A stretch of 64,000 bases of DNA, from positions 2,199,001 to 2,263,000 of the forward strand of contig NZ_CP007031.1 in NCBI RefSeq assembly GCF_000224005.2, read 5' to 3'. The notes beneath the pieces are model-generated. The model saw nothing but the letters and a program-made list of their open reading frames with translations, had not been told where the DNA came from and did no database searches. Source of the DNA: Marichromatium purpuratum 984 (GTDB lineage: Bacteria > Pseudomonadota > Gammaproteobacteria > Chromatiales > Chromatiaceae). A program made the translations under genes and the position numbers. Shown one piece after another: positions 53,999-63,711 of this stretch; positions within the stretch are counted from its first letter, which is position 1, and the number at the start of each line of letters is the position of its first letter.

Positions 53999-54885
53999 GC
54001 CGGGTACGCGTGGTCGAGGTCGGCCCGCGCGACGGGCTGCAGAACGAGCCCACGGCGGTCGCGACCGCAGTCAAGCTGGAGCTGATCGCGCGGCTCGCCG
54101 CCGCCGGGCTGCGCTGGATCGAACCGACCGCCTTCGTCTCGCCGCGCTGGGTGCCGCAGATGGCCGATCATGCCGAGCTGCTGGCCGCGCTCGAACAGAC
54201 GCCGGGCATGCACTACCCGGTGCTGGTGCCCAACCTCCAGGGGCTGGAGCGCGCGCTCGAGGCCGGGGCGCGCGAGATCGCGGTGTTCACCGCCGCCTCC
54301 GAGTCCTTCACCCGGCGCAACATCAACTGCGGCATCGACGAGAGCCTGGCGCGCTTCGCCCCGGTGATCGAACGCGCCGGCGCGCGCGACATCCCGGTGC
54401 GCGGCTATGTCTCCTGCGCCCTCGGCTGCCCCTACGAGGGCGCGATCGCGCCGACGGCGGTGGCGCGGGTGGCCGAGCGGCTGGCCGCGCTCGGCTGTGC
54501 CGAGATCTCGCTCGGCGACACCATCGGCACCGGCACCCCGGGACAGGCGCGGGCGATGGTCGAGACGGTGGCCGAGCGGGTGCCGATGGCACGGCTCGCG
54601 GCGCACTTCCACGACACCTACGGTCAGGCGCTGGCCAACCTCCACGCGGTGATCGAGGCCGGGGTACGCACCGTCGACGCCTCGGTCGCCGGGCTCGGCG
54701 GTTGTCCCTACGCGCGCGGCGCCTCGGGCAACGTCGCCACCGAGGAGGTGGTCTACATGCTCCACGGGCTCGGCTTCGACACCGGGGTCGATCTCCCCGC
54801 GCTGGTCGAGACCGCACGCTGGATCGGCGAGCGGCTCGGGCGCCCGCCCTCGCGCCTGGCGCGCGCCCTCGCCCCCGCCGACTGA
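53995..54885 (+). CDS. liuE: Hydroxymethylglutaryl-CoA lyase
   Basis: A 296-residue TIM-barrel lyase that splits HMG-CoA into acetyl-CoA and acetoacetate. The start shows VVEVGPRDGLQNEP with the metal Asp; ITR-like SESFTRRNINCGIDES is near 103; the metal His pair is in AAHFHDTYGQAL near 205; and the C-terminal Cys loop is AGLGGCPYARGASGNVATE. It ends the plus-strand liu run. Its acetoacetate product feeds the acetoacetyl-CoA synthetase coded at 57.2 kb. Confidence 0.95.
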   Translation: MSRVRVVEVGPRDGLQNEPTAVATAVKLELIARLAAAGLRWIEPTAFVSPRWVPQMADHAELLAALEQTPGMHYPVLVPNLQGLERALEAGAREIAVFTAASESFTRRNINCGIDESLARFAPVIERAGARDIPVRGYVSCALGCPYEGAIAPTAVARVAERLAALGCAEISLGDTIGTGTPGQARAMVETVAERVPMARLAAHFHDTYGQALANLHAVIEAGVRTVDASVAGLGGCPYARGASGNVATEEVVYMLHGLGFDTGVDLPALVETARWIGERLGRPPSRLARALAPAD

Positions 54886-54898
54886 GGCCGCGGGCGGC

Positions 54899-55738
54899 TC
54901 AGCGCCGCACGAACCCGGCCTGGAGGATGCGGATGCGGTCGGCGGCGAGGTTCTCCATCAGGTTGCTCGCCATGGTGCCGAAGCCCTCGCCGAAGATCAG
55001 CGCCGGTCCCAGCACGGCGCCGCCGTCACGGCGCTCGCGCGCGCTGTGCTTCTGGCGCCAGCGCAGCCCGTCGGCGGTGATGTCGTCGACGAACGCGGCG
55101 CGGAAGCCGTGGCCGGTGAAGCGCTCGATCAGCGCCTCGCGTTCGAGCAGATGGCTGTGGCGCGGGCTGTCGGCCCAGGGCACCGGGAAGCGCAGCGCGT
55201 CCTCGGCACCGCCGGCGACCACCTCGTGGACCAGGATGCGCCCACCGGGGCGCAGTACCCGCTGCGCCTCGAGCAGCACCCGCATCATGTCGGGGACGTT
55301 GAGCAGCACGTGCTGCGCCCAGATCAGATCGAAGGCGCCCTCGGTAAACGGCAGGCGCTGGGCGTCGCCGCAGACGAAGTCGCCCGCCGCGACCATGCCG
55401 GTGGCGCGGGTGAGCCAGCCGGCGACCCCGACGAAGCCGGCGGTGAGGTCGATCCCGGTCACCTGCAGGCCGTACTCGGCCATCAGCAGCCGGGCACTGC
55501 CGCCGGTGCCGCAACCGAGGTCGAGCACCCGCGCGCCGGGCTCGACCCCGGCGCGCTCGAGCAGCCGGCGACTGGCCTCGCGCCCGCCGACGTGGAGCTG
55601 GTCAATGGCGGCGATGTCGTCGCAGTCGAGCCGGTCGGGGTCGAGCGCCTCCTCGCACAGCGCCGCACGCAGCCGTTGTTGCAGATCCTCCGGCGCATAG
55701 CGCGCCGCGAGCGAACGGGCATAGGTCGATTGGGACAT
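54899..55738 (-). CDS. Class I SAM-dependent methyltransferase
   Basis: A 279-residue methyltransferase. Motif I is VLDLGCGTGGSARLL near 72 and motif II region GDAQRLPFTEGAFDLIWAQH near 125. The ATG at 55738 has GGAGGAG upstream. The layout is close to the glycine/sarcosine or ubiquinone-type methyltransferase group, but the acceptor is unknown. It lies 84 bases after the outer-membrane protein gene and converges on liuE with a 13-base gap. Confidence 0.85.
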   Translation of the reverse strand: MSQSTYARSLAARYAPEDLQQRLRAALCEEALDPDRLDCDDIAAIDQLHVGGREASRRLLERAGVEPGARVLDLGCGTGGSARLLMAEYGLQVTGIDLTAGFVGVAGWLTRATGMVAAGDFVCGDAQRLPFTEGAFDLIWAQHVLLNVPDMMRVLLEAQRVLRPGGRILVHEVVAGGAEDALRFPVPWADSPRHSHLLEREALIERFTGHGFRAAFVDDITADGLRWRQKHSARERRDGGAVLGPALIFGEGFGTMASNLMENLAADRIRILQAGFVRR

Positions 55739-55822
55739 GAATCCTGCTCCTCCATGAACACCCCGGCCAGGGGCGGGGCGGACGCCTCCCCCGACCCCGC
55801 GCGGGCGGGGCCGGGGACACAC

Positions 55823-57085
55823 TCAGAACTCGGTCCGTAGATTGAGGCTCAACGCATCGACGCTGTCCACCCCAGGGATCAGGTCCGAGGTCGCGGCATA
55901 GCCGTAGCTGCCCCAGATCCGGGTCGAGCGGGTGACCTGGTAGCTCAGCTGGACGTCGCCGAAGACCACGTCCTCGGCCTCGTCGAGATCACGGGTCAGG
56001 CCATCGTAGCGCACCCAGCCCCCGGCCAGCTGCAGCCGCCACTTGTCGGTCGGGCTGTAGCTGCCGCGCAGCGCCAGCAGATAGCGGTCGAAGTCCTGGT
56101 CGATGCCGCCGAGTTCGCGATCGCCCTTGCCCACGCCGGTCAGATCGAGCGCCGGGATGCGGGTGGCCGAGGCGTCGTGACGCGGGCTGTTGTGGATCAG
56201 GCTGGAGAAGCTGTCGAAGCCGGGCTCGATCAGCGAGCCGCCGAGGTTGAAGAAGCCCTGGGCCTCGAACAACAGCTCGGGCGTGACCTGATAGCCGCCG
56301 CGCAGGAAACCAGCGAAGGTGTTGTTGGTAAAGATCGCATCGCCGCCGCCGAGATAGTGCGCGCCGGTGGTGATCTCGACCGGGCCGAGCATGCCCTGGG
56401 CCCAGGGCGAGACCAGGGTGCCGCTGCGCGGAGTGTAGAAATAACCGGGCTGGTAGCTGCCGTCGAAGGCGCGCTCGTCGTCGCCGATGTAGTGGCCGAG
56501 CAGCGCGCCCCAGGACCAGCCGGCGGTCTTGCCGACGAACCCGGAGAAGACCAGATAGCCGTCGTCGAGCCGGTCGTCGTAGGTGGTGTTCTGGCGCTGG
56601 TCGCCGCCGAGGATGAAGGTGATGTCCTCGCCCACCGGCCCAAGCAGCATGATGCGGTCACGGCGGTCGTCGGAGACGGTCATGTCGAAGTTCCAGTTGG
56701 CGATCTGGCGGCCGACGCGCAGCGTCCAGTCGTCGAAGGGCAACTCGACATAGCCGTAGTCGAAGGTGACGGTGCGGTGGGTACGCCCGATGGTGAAGGG
56801 CTCCTCGTCCTCGACCGCCTTGGCGGACTCGTCACCGCGCCAGGTGTCGTTGGTGAGGTTGACCCCGGCATGGAGGCTCACCCGGTCGTCGAGGGTGAGG
56901 CTGCCGCGCAGCCGCAGCCGCTGCTCGAAGCCGCTCTGGGTGTCGCCGACGCCGGGATCGCGGTTGAAGGTGCGGACGTCGAAGTCACCGCTGAAGTCGT
57001 ATTCGACGGCACGCTCGATGGCCTGTGCGGCGGGCGCGGCCAATAGGCCGAGCAACGCGGCGAGTCTGGCGGGTCTGATGCCCAT
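55823..57085 (-). CDS. Outer-membrane beta-barrel (porin-like) protein
   Basis: A 420-residue exported protein. The ATG at 57085 follows AGGAGG and starts a signal peptide (MGIRPARLAALLGLLAAPAAQA). The mature part is built of alternating beta strands with many Tyr/Trp/Gly pairs and ends NLRTEF, a C-terminal Phe typical of barrels assembled by BAM. It is divergent from acetoacetyl-CoA synthetase across two LiuR boxes, so it may let acids of this pathway cross the outer membrane; that is inference. No closer family is recognised. Confidence 0.82.
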   Translation of the reverse strand: MGIRPARLAALLGLLAAPAAQAIERAVEYDFSGDFDVRTFNRDPGVGDTQSGFEQRLRLRGSLTLDDRVSLHAGVNLTNDTWRGDESAKAVEDEEPFTIGRTHRTVTFDYGYVELPFDDWTLRVGRQIANWNFDMTVSDDRRDRIMLLGPVGEDITFILGGDQRQNTTYDDRLDDGYLVFSGFVGKTAGWSWGALLGHYIGDDERAFDGSYQPGYFYTPRSGTLVSPWAQGMLGPVEITTGAHYLGGGDAIFTNNTFAGFLRGGYQVTPELLFEAQGFFNLGGSLIEPGFDSFSSLIHNSPRHDASATRIPALDLTGVGKGDRELGGIDQDFDRYLLALRGSYSPTDKWRLQLAGGWVRYDGLTRDLDEAEDVVFGDVQLSYQVTRSTRIWGSYGYAATSDLIPGVDSVDALSLNLRTEF

Positions 57086-57162
57086 TCGGATGCCTCCTGC
57101 AATCTCTCTCGTTGTGCTTATCGTGGTCCGTGGCTGTGTCCACGGACGGCGCACACGCTAAA

Positions 57163-57183
57163 TTACGTTTACGCTAACGTCAA
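57163..57183. promoter_or_regulatory. LiuR-type box 1 in the porin/aacS divergent promoter
   Basis: TTACGTTTACGC followed by TAACGTCAA: an ACGT-rich box like those at 45.8 and 47.6 kb, 78 bases before the porin start. Confidence 0.7.
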
Positions 57184-57195
57184 CTATTGATCTTG

Positions 57196-57211
57196 TTAAC
57201 GTAAACGTTAA
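57196..57211. promoter_or_regulatory. LiuR-type box 2 in the porin/aacS divergent promoter
   Basis: TTAACGTAAACGTTAA is a near-perfect 16-base palindrome placed 38 bases before the acetoacetyl-CoA synthetase start and 13 bases from box 1. Confidence 0.7.
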
Positions 57212-57248
57212 TACTCGCGATCGATGATCCTACAGGGAGGTCGAGGCA

Positions 57249-59258
57249 ATGACGACGGAACGGGCGGAGATCCTCTGGCAACCGGATGCGCATGCGCTCA
57301 ACGACAGCACCATGGCGCGCTATCGCGACTGGCTCGCGCGCGAGGGCTACGGCAGCTTCAGCGACTATGGGGCACTGCACCAGTGGTCGATCACCCAGAC
57401 CGAGGCGTTCTGGGAGAGCCTGTGGCGTTTCACCGGGGTGATCGCCTCGCGCGGCTACACCCGGGTGCTGGCCGACCCCGGGCTGCCGCCGCGCGGCTGG
57501 TTCGAGGGCGCGCGGCTCAATTTCGCCGAGAACCTGCTGCGTCACGCCCTGCGCCACCCCGATAGCCAGGAGTGCGTGACCGAGGTCGGCGAATCGCGCG
57601 CGACCGTGCGGCTCGGGCGCGGCGCCCTGCTCGCCCAGGTCGGCGCCCTGCAGGGCTGGCTGCGCGCCCAGGGCGTCGGCGTCGGCGACCGGGTCGCCGG
57701 GGTGGTCGCCAACACCCACGAGGCGCTGGTGGCGATGCTCGCCACCACCGGGCTGGGGGCGATCTGGAGTTCGGCCTCGCCGGACTTCGGCACCGCCGCG
57801 ATCCTCGATCGCTTCGGCCAGATCCGCCCCAAGGTGCTGCTGACGGTCACCGGCTACCGCTATCAGGGCCGCGACCACGACCGCGGCGCGCAGAACCGCG
57901 CCCTCGCCGCGGCGCTGCCGAGGCTGGAGCGGGTGCTCTCGATCGCCCTGCTGCCCGGGAGCGCGCACCCCGACGACCCGGTCTTCGTCCCCTGGGAGCA
58001 GGCCCTGGCCGCGCACGCCGGCGCCCTCCCCGAGTTCGTCCAGCTGCCGCCTGACCACCCGGTCTACATCCTCTACTCCTCGGGCACCACCGGGGTGCCC
58101 AAGTGCATCGTCCACGGCGCCGCGGGGATGCTGCTCAACCACAGCAAGGAGCTGCTGCTGCACGCCGACCTCGGCCCCGGCGACAGCCTCTGCTACTTCA
58201 CCACCACCGGCTGGATGATGTGGAACTGGATGGCCTCGGCGCTGCTCACCGGGGCGCGGCTGGTGCTCTACGACGGCTCGCCGGCGCAGCCCTCGCTCGA
58301 GCGGCTGTGGGCACTGCTGGCACAGGAGCGGGTGAGCCACTTCGGCACCAGCGCCAAGTATCTCGGCAACTGTCGCAAACAGGGGCTGACCCCGGGCGCC
58401 GAGCACGATCTCGCGGCGCTGCGCGTGCTCTTCTCCACCGGCTCGCCGCTGCTTGCCGAGGACTACGACTGGGTCTACGAGGCACTCGGGCGCGAGCTGA
58501 TGCTCAGCTCGATCTCCGGCGGCACCGATATCTGCGGCTGCTTCGTCGGCGGCAGCCCGCTGGTGGCGGTACGCCGCGGCGAGATCCCCTGTCGGCTGCT
58601 CGGCGTCGACGTACGCGCCTTCGACCCCGAGGGGCGCGACACCGAGGGCGCGCGCGGCGAGCTGGTCTGTCTCAGCCCACTGCCGTGCATGCCGGTGGGG
58701 TTCTGGGACGACGCCGACGGCAGCCGCTATCGCGAGGCCTATTTCAGCCGCTTCCCCGGGGTCTGGGCGCACGGTGATTTCGTCGAGTTCACCGCGCACG
58801 GCGGCGCCATCATCCACGGTCGCGCCGACGCCACCCTCAACCCCGGCGGGGTGCGTATCGGCACCGCCGAGCTTTATCGCCAGGTCGAGACCCTGCCCGA
58901 GATCGCCGACAGCCTGGTGGTCGGCGCCCCCCTGCCCGACGGCGACGTCGAGGTGCTGTTGCTGGTGGTGATGGCCGAGGGTCACGCGCTCGACGCCGCG
59001 ATGATCCAGACCATCCGCCAGCGCATCCGCGCCAACGCCAGCCCGCGTCACGTCCCGGCGCGCATCCTCGCCGTCTCTCAGGTGCCCTACACCCGCAGCG
59101 GCAAGAAGGTGGAGCTGGCGGTCGCGCGCATGCTGCGGGGAGAGACGGGCGACGACAACGCCCACGCCCTGGCCAACCCCGAAGCGCTCGCCGAGATCGC
59201 CGCGGTGCTCGCCGCCGCCCCTCCACGTCCACGCGCGACGCCGGCGACCACCTCCTGA
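57249..59258 (+). CDS. aacS: Acetoacetyl-CoA synthetase (acetoacetate-CoA ligase)
   Basis: A 669-residue adenylate-forming ligase that turns acetoacetate into acetoacetyl-CoA. The ATG has AGGGAGG upstream. The N-terminal segment [18 protein letters not shown] and FWESLW are typical of this family, as are the P-loop [15 protein letters not shown] near 276, the [11 protein letters not shown] segment near 318, and [15 protein letters not shown] near 535; the C-terminal Lys is in [11 protein letters not shown]. It closes the leucine route by using the acetoacetate released by HMG-CoA lyase. Confidence 0.93.
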   Translation: MTTERAEILWQPDAHALNDSTMARYRDWLAREGYGSFSDYGALHQWSITQTEAFWESLWRFTGVIASRGYTRVLADPGLPPRGWFEGARLNFAENLLRHALRHPDSQECVTEVGESRATVRLGRGALLAQVGALQGWLRAQGVGVGDRVAGVVANTHEALVAMLATTGLGAIWSSASPDFGTAAILDRFGQIRPKVLLTVTGYRYQGRDHDRGAQNRALAAALPRLERVLSIALLPGSAHPDDPVFVPWEQALAAHAGALPEFVQLPPDHPVYILYSSGTTGVPKCIVHGAAGMLLNHSKELLLHADLGPGDSLCYFTTTGWMMWNWMASALLTGARLVLYDGSPAQPSLERLWALLAQERVSHFGTSAKYLGNCRKQGLTPGAEHDLAALRVLFSTGSPLLAEDYDWVYEALGRELMLSSISGGTDICGCFVGGSPLVAVRRGEIPCRLLGVDVRAFDPEGRDTEGARGELVCLSPLPCMPVGFWDDADGSRYREAYFSRFPGVWAHGDFVEFTAHGGAIIHGRADATLNPGGVRIGTAELYRQVETLPEIADSLVVGAPLPDGDVEVLLLVVMAEGHALDAAMIQTIRQRIRANASPRHVPARILAVSQVPYTRSGKKVELAVARMLRGETGDDNAHALANPEALAEIAAVLAAAPPRPRATPATTS

Positions 59259-59721
59259 GCCCGGCGGCATCGGGTACGACGCATCGTGCACGATGCCGCC
59301 AGACGACTGGCGCACCGCTGCCACCACCAGTACTATCCGCGCGCGGTCATTGCATGGCCCGCCCGCGCGAACGGACGACGCGTCTGACGACTCCGCCCAG
59401 GACAATCCGATCGTGGCAGTACCAAACCGTGACGCGCTCCGCTTGTTTACCTCTCCCTCGACCATCACCTATCGCTCACCCCGCCGACGAGGGGGAGACG
59501 GCGACGGCGGGCGGCGGTCATCGCCGCCCTTGGCGTGACGGGGACTCTCCCCCCTCCCCCAGACGACACCGCTCCTGCTCTCCGTGCCCACCGGCGGGCT
59601 GCCCACGCACCACCGCAGAGCGGCCACGGACCGGCGACGCACGATGACCATCACGTCCGGCCCGACGACCTCGACCCACATCGGGCGCCACACCGGGCAG
59701 ACCGACAGTGGAGACCCGTTC
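59259..59721. other. Non-coding stretch with two hairpins
   Basis: A 463-base gap between aacS and the large kinase gene. GGCGGCATCG (59263-59272) pairs with CGATGCCGCC (59291-59300) right after the aacS stop, a likely terminator stem without a T tract. A second stem, GGGCGGCG and CGCCGCCC around GTCAT, lies at 59509-59529. Small open frames here look random, with Pro/Arg-rich composition. Confidence 0.6.
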
Positions 59722-62700
59722 ATGCCACGACCCGAGCCCATCGCCTCACCGCTCCCGGGGCTCGTGGCGCGAGCGGCCGCGCTCCTGGTGGTCGTGCTGG
59801 GGGCGACGGCGGTCCTCGGCTGGCTGCCCCACCCACCCGGCGCGCCAGCATTGCCGGCACCAGCGGAGACGATGCGCCCGGGCACCGCGCTGGGAGTGTT
59901 GCTCTGTGGCCTGGCACTGTGGGCAGCGGCCGACGGACGCCAGCGCACTCCCTCAACCTCCGCCGTCCTGGTCGGCCTGGTCGGTGTCCTGACACTGCTC
60001 GGTCATGCCCTGGGGGTCGAGCCCGGCGCCGCCGCCCCACCGCCGGACGCCGCGCTCGCCCTGCTCCTCTGCGCACTCGTGGTGCTGCCACCGAGCGACG
60101 CCGGACCACCCTGGAGGCAGTTGCTCGCCGGGGTGTGCGCCGGCGCGCTCTCCGGGCTCGGCGCCTTCGCTCTCCTCAGCCGCGGACTCGACCCAGCACA
60201 CCTCCGGGCCGCGCACATGGCGCCGTACGCAGCCTGCGCCTTCCTGCTGCTCGGCGCCGGTGGCGCCAGCTTGCTCGGACTGCGCGGGGACGCGGCGCGG
60301 GGGCGGACGACGGTGCTCGGCGCCGTTGCACCCGCGGCCCTCACCCTGGTGTTGTGGCAAACCCTGGTCGCGCGTCACGCCACCGCCGGCGTCGACCCGG
60401 TGGCGACCACCGTGCTGGTGGCCGGCCTCAGCATGACGGTGGTGCTCACCCGCGCGCTGGAGCAGGCACACGCGGCCCGGCGGCTCGCCGCCGAGCGCGG
60501 CGCCGAGGTCGAGCGTCACGCGCGTGCCGAGGAGATGCTTGGTCACTTTGAACTGCTCGCCCGCCACAGTCGCGACATCATCCTCTTCATGCGCCGCGTC
60601 GACGGTCGCTTGCTGGAGGTCAACGAGGCCGCGGTGAAGGCCTACGGCTACTCCCGAGACGAACTGCTACGACTGACCATCCACGACCTGCGCGCCTCCA
60701 CCACCCACTCGATCATCCCCACACAGATGGCCAAGGCCCACGCCCGCGGACTATTGTTCGAGACTGCACACCGCCGCCGCGACGGCCACGTCTTCCCGGT
60801 GGAGGTCAGTTCCCAAGGGGCGCCGATCGGCGAGACCGAGACCTTGATCAGCGTGATCCGCGACATCACCGAACGCACCCGGTTGGAAGCGGAGCTGCGC
60901 GCGCACCAGACCCAGTTGGAGCAACTGGTCGACGCGCGTACCCGCGAACTCACCCAGGCCAAGGAACAGGCCGAGGCCGCCACCCAGGCGAAATCGATCT
61001 TCCTCGCCAACATGAGTCACGAGATCCGCACCCCGTTGAACGCCGTGCTCGGGCTCGCCTACCTTTTGGAGCACCAGTCGTTGCCGGGTGAGGCACGCGA
61101 CTTGGCACACAAGATCCATCGCTCCGGCCGCAGCCTGCTGGCGATCCTCAACGACGTCCTCGACGTCTCCAGGATCGAATCGGGCAAGATCGAGATCGAG
61201 CAGGCGCCGTTCCGGCTGACGACGGTGCTGGACAACCTCGCCACCCTCATGACCGCCACCACCAAGCGCACGGCGCTCAATCTCGCCATCGTCCCGCCGT
61301 CGTGCAGCGAGTGGCCGTTGTGTGGCGACGCGCTGCGACTCGGTCAGGTGCTGACCAATCTCGCCAACAACGCCATCAAGTTCACCGATTCGGGATCGGT
61401 CGAGGTCCGTGTCGACCCGATCGAGACCACCGACACCCGGGTCTGGCTGCGCTTCAGCGTCAAGGACACCGGGATCGGCATCGATCTCGCGACTCGGACA
61501 CGCCTGTTCCAACCCTTCGGCCAGGCCGACGTCTCCACCACTCGCCGCTTCGGCGGCTCCGGGCTGGGGCTGGTGATCTCGCGCCGACTGGTCGAGTTGA
61601 TGGGTGGGCGCATGGGGCTGGAGAGCCGGCCCGGCGTCGGCAGCACCTTCTGGTTTGAACTCTCCTTCTCGCGCCTGGCGGCCGACACCTTACCCGAGCG
61701 CGCGCCACTACGGACACGGCTGCTGCTCATCGCCCAACCGCCTTGCGTGCGCGACGGCCTGTTGGCAACGACCGCCGCCCTAGGGTGGACGGGGCGCGCG
61801 ACGGACTCCGCCGAAACTGCGCTGCACTGGCTCCGCGACGACCCGACACTGCAGGGCCCGGAGACCGCCGTACTGCTCGACTGGCGAGCGCCCACGCGCC
61901 GCGGAGCCGCCACCGCGCGGGCGATCCACGCGGCCCTACCCGAGGCGCGCCGACCGTTGCTGTTCGCGCTCACCACGCACCCCACCGAACAGACACGGGC
62001 AGAACCGGACGCCGAACTGGTCGAGGCGGTGCTGGTCGAGCCACTCGCGCCCTCGGCACTGTACGACACCGTCGCGCGAACGCGTGCGCGGCGCCTCGGC
62101 ACGCCCGACGCCTCGCGTGACACGCCGACCCGAGCGCGCCGACTCGCCGGGCTAAGGCTGCTGGTCGTCGACGACAGCCAGACCAACCGTGAGGTCGCCC
62201 AACGCATCCTCGCCGACGAGGGCGCGCAGATCAGTCTCGCCGACGAGGGCCAGCAGGCGCTCGATCGGCTCGCCGCCCACCCCGAGGCGGTCGATCTGGT
62301 GCTGATGGACGTACAGATGCCACACATGGACGGGCACGAGGCCACCCGACGTATCCGCCGCAACCCGACCCTGTCGCAACTACCCGTGGTCGCGATCACC
62401 GCAGGTACCATGCATACGCAGCAGCACGCGGCCCGAACGGCAGGGATGGACGGTTTCATCGGCAAGCCATTCGATGTCGAAGAGGTGGTAGCCGTCATCC
62501 TGCGCCTGGCGCCCCCGGATGCGGTACGCCGGGCCGACGACGATACGGCGCACGAGATCGATATGGAACCGAACCCGGCCGACCACGGCCCGAGCCTACC
62601 GGGCTTGACGGTCGACTCCAGCCTGGCCGTCTGGAAGGACTCCGACACCTATCGGCGCTATCTGCGCGCCTTCGCCCGCGAGCACGGCGACACCGCCCAA

Positions 62701-62979
62701 CGCATCGCCGAGGCCGAGCCGGAGGTAGCGCGGCAGACGGCGCACAAGCTCCGCGGCATCGCCGCGAACCTCGGACTCGCCGAGGTCGCCGCGCGCGCCG
62801 CCGAGGTCGAGGAGCAGGACGCGGACGACCATGCGCACACAGCGGCGACGGCAGCGCTGCAGAGCGCCCTCGCCACCGCGCTCGACTCCATCGCTCGCTA
62901 CGCCCCCGACCCTAGCGCCACGCCGGAACAGCCGAACACCATCCCCGCCACGACACCATCGTCGACGGGCATGTCTTGA
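59722..62979 (+). CDS. Large hybrid histidine kinase (PAS-HisKA-HATPase-REC-HPt)
   Basis: A 1085-residue sensor if it starts at the ATG at 59722, which has GGAG upstream; the frame is open to 59584. The N-terminal third holds about seven membrane helices (about 10-235) in place of a periplasmic sensor. A PAS domain follows (about 275-400), then HisKA with His433 in MSHEIRTPLN, an HATPase domain, a degenerate receiver (about 665-775, acidic pocket lost), a true receiver with Asp863 in LMDVQMPHMDG, and a C-terminal HPt domain with His1008 in TAHKLRGIAANLG. All phosphorelay parts are thus in one chain. No response regulator is next to it. Confidence 0.9.
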   Translation: MPRPEPIASPLPGLVARAAALLVVVLGATAVLGWLPHPPGAPALPAPAETMRPGTALGVLLCGLALWAAADGRQRTPSTSAVLVGLVGVLTLLGHALGVEPGAAAPPPDAALALLLCALVVLPPSDAGPPWRQLLAGVCAGALSGLGAFALLSRGLDPAHLRAAHMAPYAACAFLLLGAGGASLLGLRGDAARGRTTVLGAVAPAALTLVLWQTLVARHATAGVDPVATTVLVAGLSMTVVLTRALEQAHAARRLAAERGAEVERHARAEEMLGHFELLARHSRDIILFMRRVDGRLLEVNEAAVKAYGYSRDELLRLTIHDLRASTTHSIIPTQMAKAHARGLLFETAHRRRDGHVFPVEVSSQGAPIGETETLISVIRDITERTRLEAELRAHQTQLEQLVDARTRELTQAKEQAEAATQAKSIFLANMSHEIRTPLNAVLGLAYLLEHQSLPGEARDLAHKIHRSGRSLLAILNDVLDVSRIESGKIEIEQAPFRLTTVLDNLATLMTATTKRTALNLAIVPPSCSEWPLCGDALRLGQVLTNLANNAIKFTDSGSVEVRVDPIETTDTRVWLRFSVKDTGIGIDLATRTRLFQPFGQADVSTTRRFGGSGLGLVISRRLVELMGGRMGLESRPGVGSTFWFELSFSRLAADTLPERAPLRTRLLLIAQPPCVRDGLLATTAALGWTGRATDSAETALHWLRDDPTLQGPETAVLLDWRAPTRRGAATARAIHAALPEARRPLLFALTTHPTEQTRAEPDAELVEAVLVEPLAPSALYDTVARTRARRLGTPDASRDTPTRARRLAGLRLLVVDDSQTNREVAQRILADEGAQISLADEGQQALDRLAAHPEAVDLVLMDVQMPHMDGHEATRRIRRNPTLSQLPVVAITAGTMHTQQHAARTAGMDGFIGKPFDVEEVVAVILRLAPPDAVRRADDDTAHEIDMEPNPADHGPSLPGLTVDSSLAVWKDSDTYRRYLRAFAREHGDTAQRIAEAEPEVARQTAHKLRGIAANLGLAEVAARAAEVEEQDADDHAHTAATAALQSALATALDSIARYAPDPSATPEQPNTIPATTPSSTGMS

Positions 62980-63128
62980 GCGAGCACCTGCCGCGCCCGG
63001 TGCGCCGACACCGGCAGCACACACGGTGACGCGGTCAGCACGCCGAGGTTCGCCTCGCGCCAGCGCATGTTCAGCAAGCGATCGTCCGAACGCGGCCAGA
63101 GCATCTCCTGGGCGCAAAATATACCGCT

Positions 63129-63155
63129 TTACAAATATAACGAATAACGTATATT
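63129..63155. promoter_or_regulatory. Candidate ArsR operator before arsR
   Basis: An AT-rich imperfect palindrome, AATATAACGAATAACGTATATT within this span, ends about 8 bases before the arsR start. The place and base make-up fit an ArsR/SmtB operator. Confidence 0.5.
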
Positions 63156-63162
63156 AAAGCCC

Positions 63163-63516
63163 ATGGAAACAAAACCCACGGCCTTCTTCGCCGCTCTGGC
63201 CAACGACACCCGACTGCGTTGCCTGGTGCTGTTGCGCGAACAGGGCGAGCTGTGCGTCTGCGAGCTGACCCACGCCACCGGCTCGGCGCAACCACACGTC
63301 TCGCGCCATCTCGCCCAGTTGCGCGAGCTGGGGCTGGTCGCCGACCGGCGCGCCGGACTCTGGGTCTACTACCGCGTCCACCCGGCGCTGCCCGACTGGG
63401 CGTGCCGAGTGCTCGACGAGACCGCCGCGGCGGTGCGCGGACAGGCCCCCTTCAGCAGTGACGCCGCCAACCTGGCGAGCATGCCGGGACGCCCCTCGGC
63501 GCCGCGCTGCGCCTGA
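63163..63516 (+). CDS. arsR: ArsR-family arsenic-responsive repressor
   Basis: A 117-residue winged-helix repressor. The metal motif ELCVCEL (two Cys, near 28-34) is the arsenite site of classic ArsR. The recognition helix region is SAQPHVSRHLAQLRELGLV, and YYRVHPALP follows in the wing. It lies 195 bases upstream of an arsenate reductase gene, so it probably controls an ars operon that runs off the window. Confidence 0.9.
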   Translation: METKPTAFFAALANDTRLRCLVLLREQGELCVCELTHATGSAQPHVSRHLAQLRELGLVADRRAGLWVYYRVHPALPDWACRVLDETAAAVRGQAPFSSDAANLASMPGRPSAPRCA

Positions 63517-63606
63517 CTGGCACCGACAGGCATCGCATCGTCACCGATAGCCGCCCCGCTGTCGCCGTCGGGGACGGCCAGGATCCGCACAGCGACATGC
63601 ACAAAA

Positions 63607-63623
63607 CCAAATATATGATTTGG
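63607..63623. promoter_or_regulatory. Inverted repeat in the arsR-arsC gap
   Basis: CCAAAT and ATTTGG form perfect 6-base arms around ATATG, in an AT-rich patch about 90 bases before arsC. It may be a second ArsR site or a promoter element of arsC. Confidence 0.45.
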
Positions 63624-63711
63624 TAGATATTACGAAACCGCGATCGCACGCCCCAACCGCCATGACACCCGCCCGACACCGGGCACCAAGGATCAGATCG
63701 AGGATCCCTGC

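Noticed and set aside
59293-59647. Small open frames between aacS and the large kinase
   Set aside because: They lack ribosome sites, are Pro/Arg/Ser-rich and show no family features; high GC makes such frames common.
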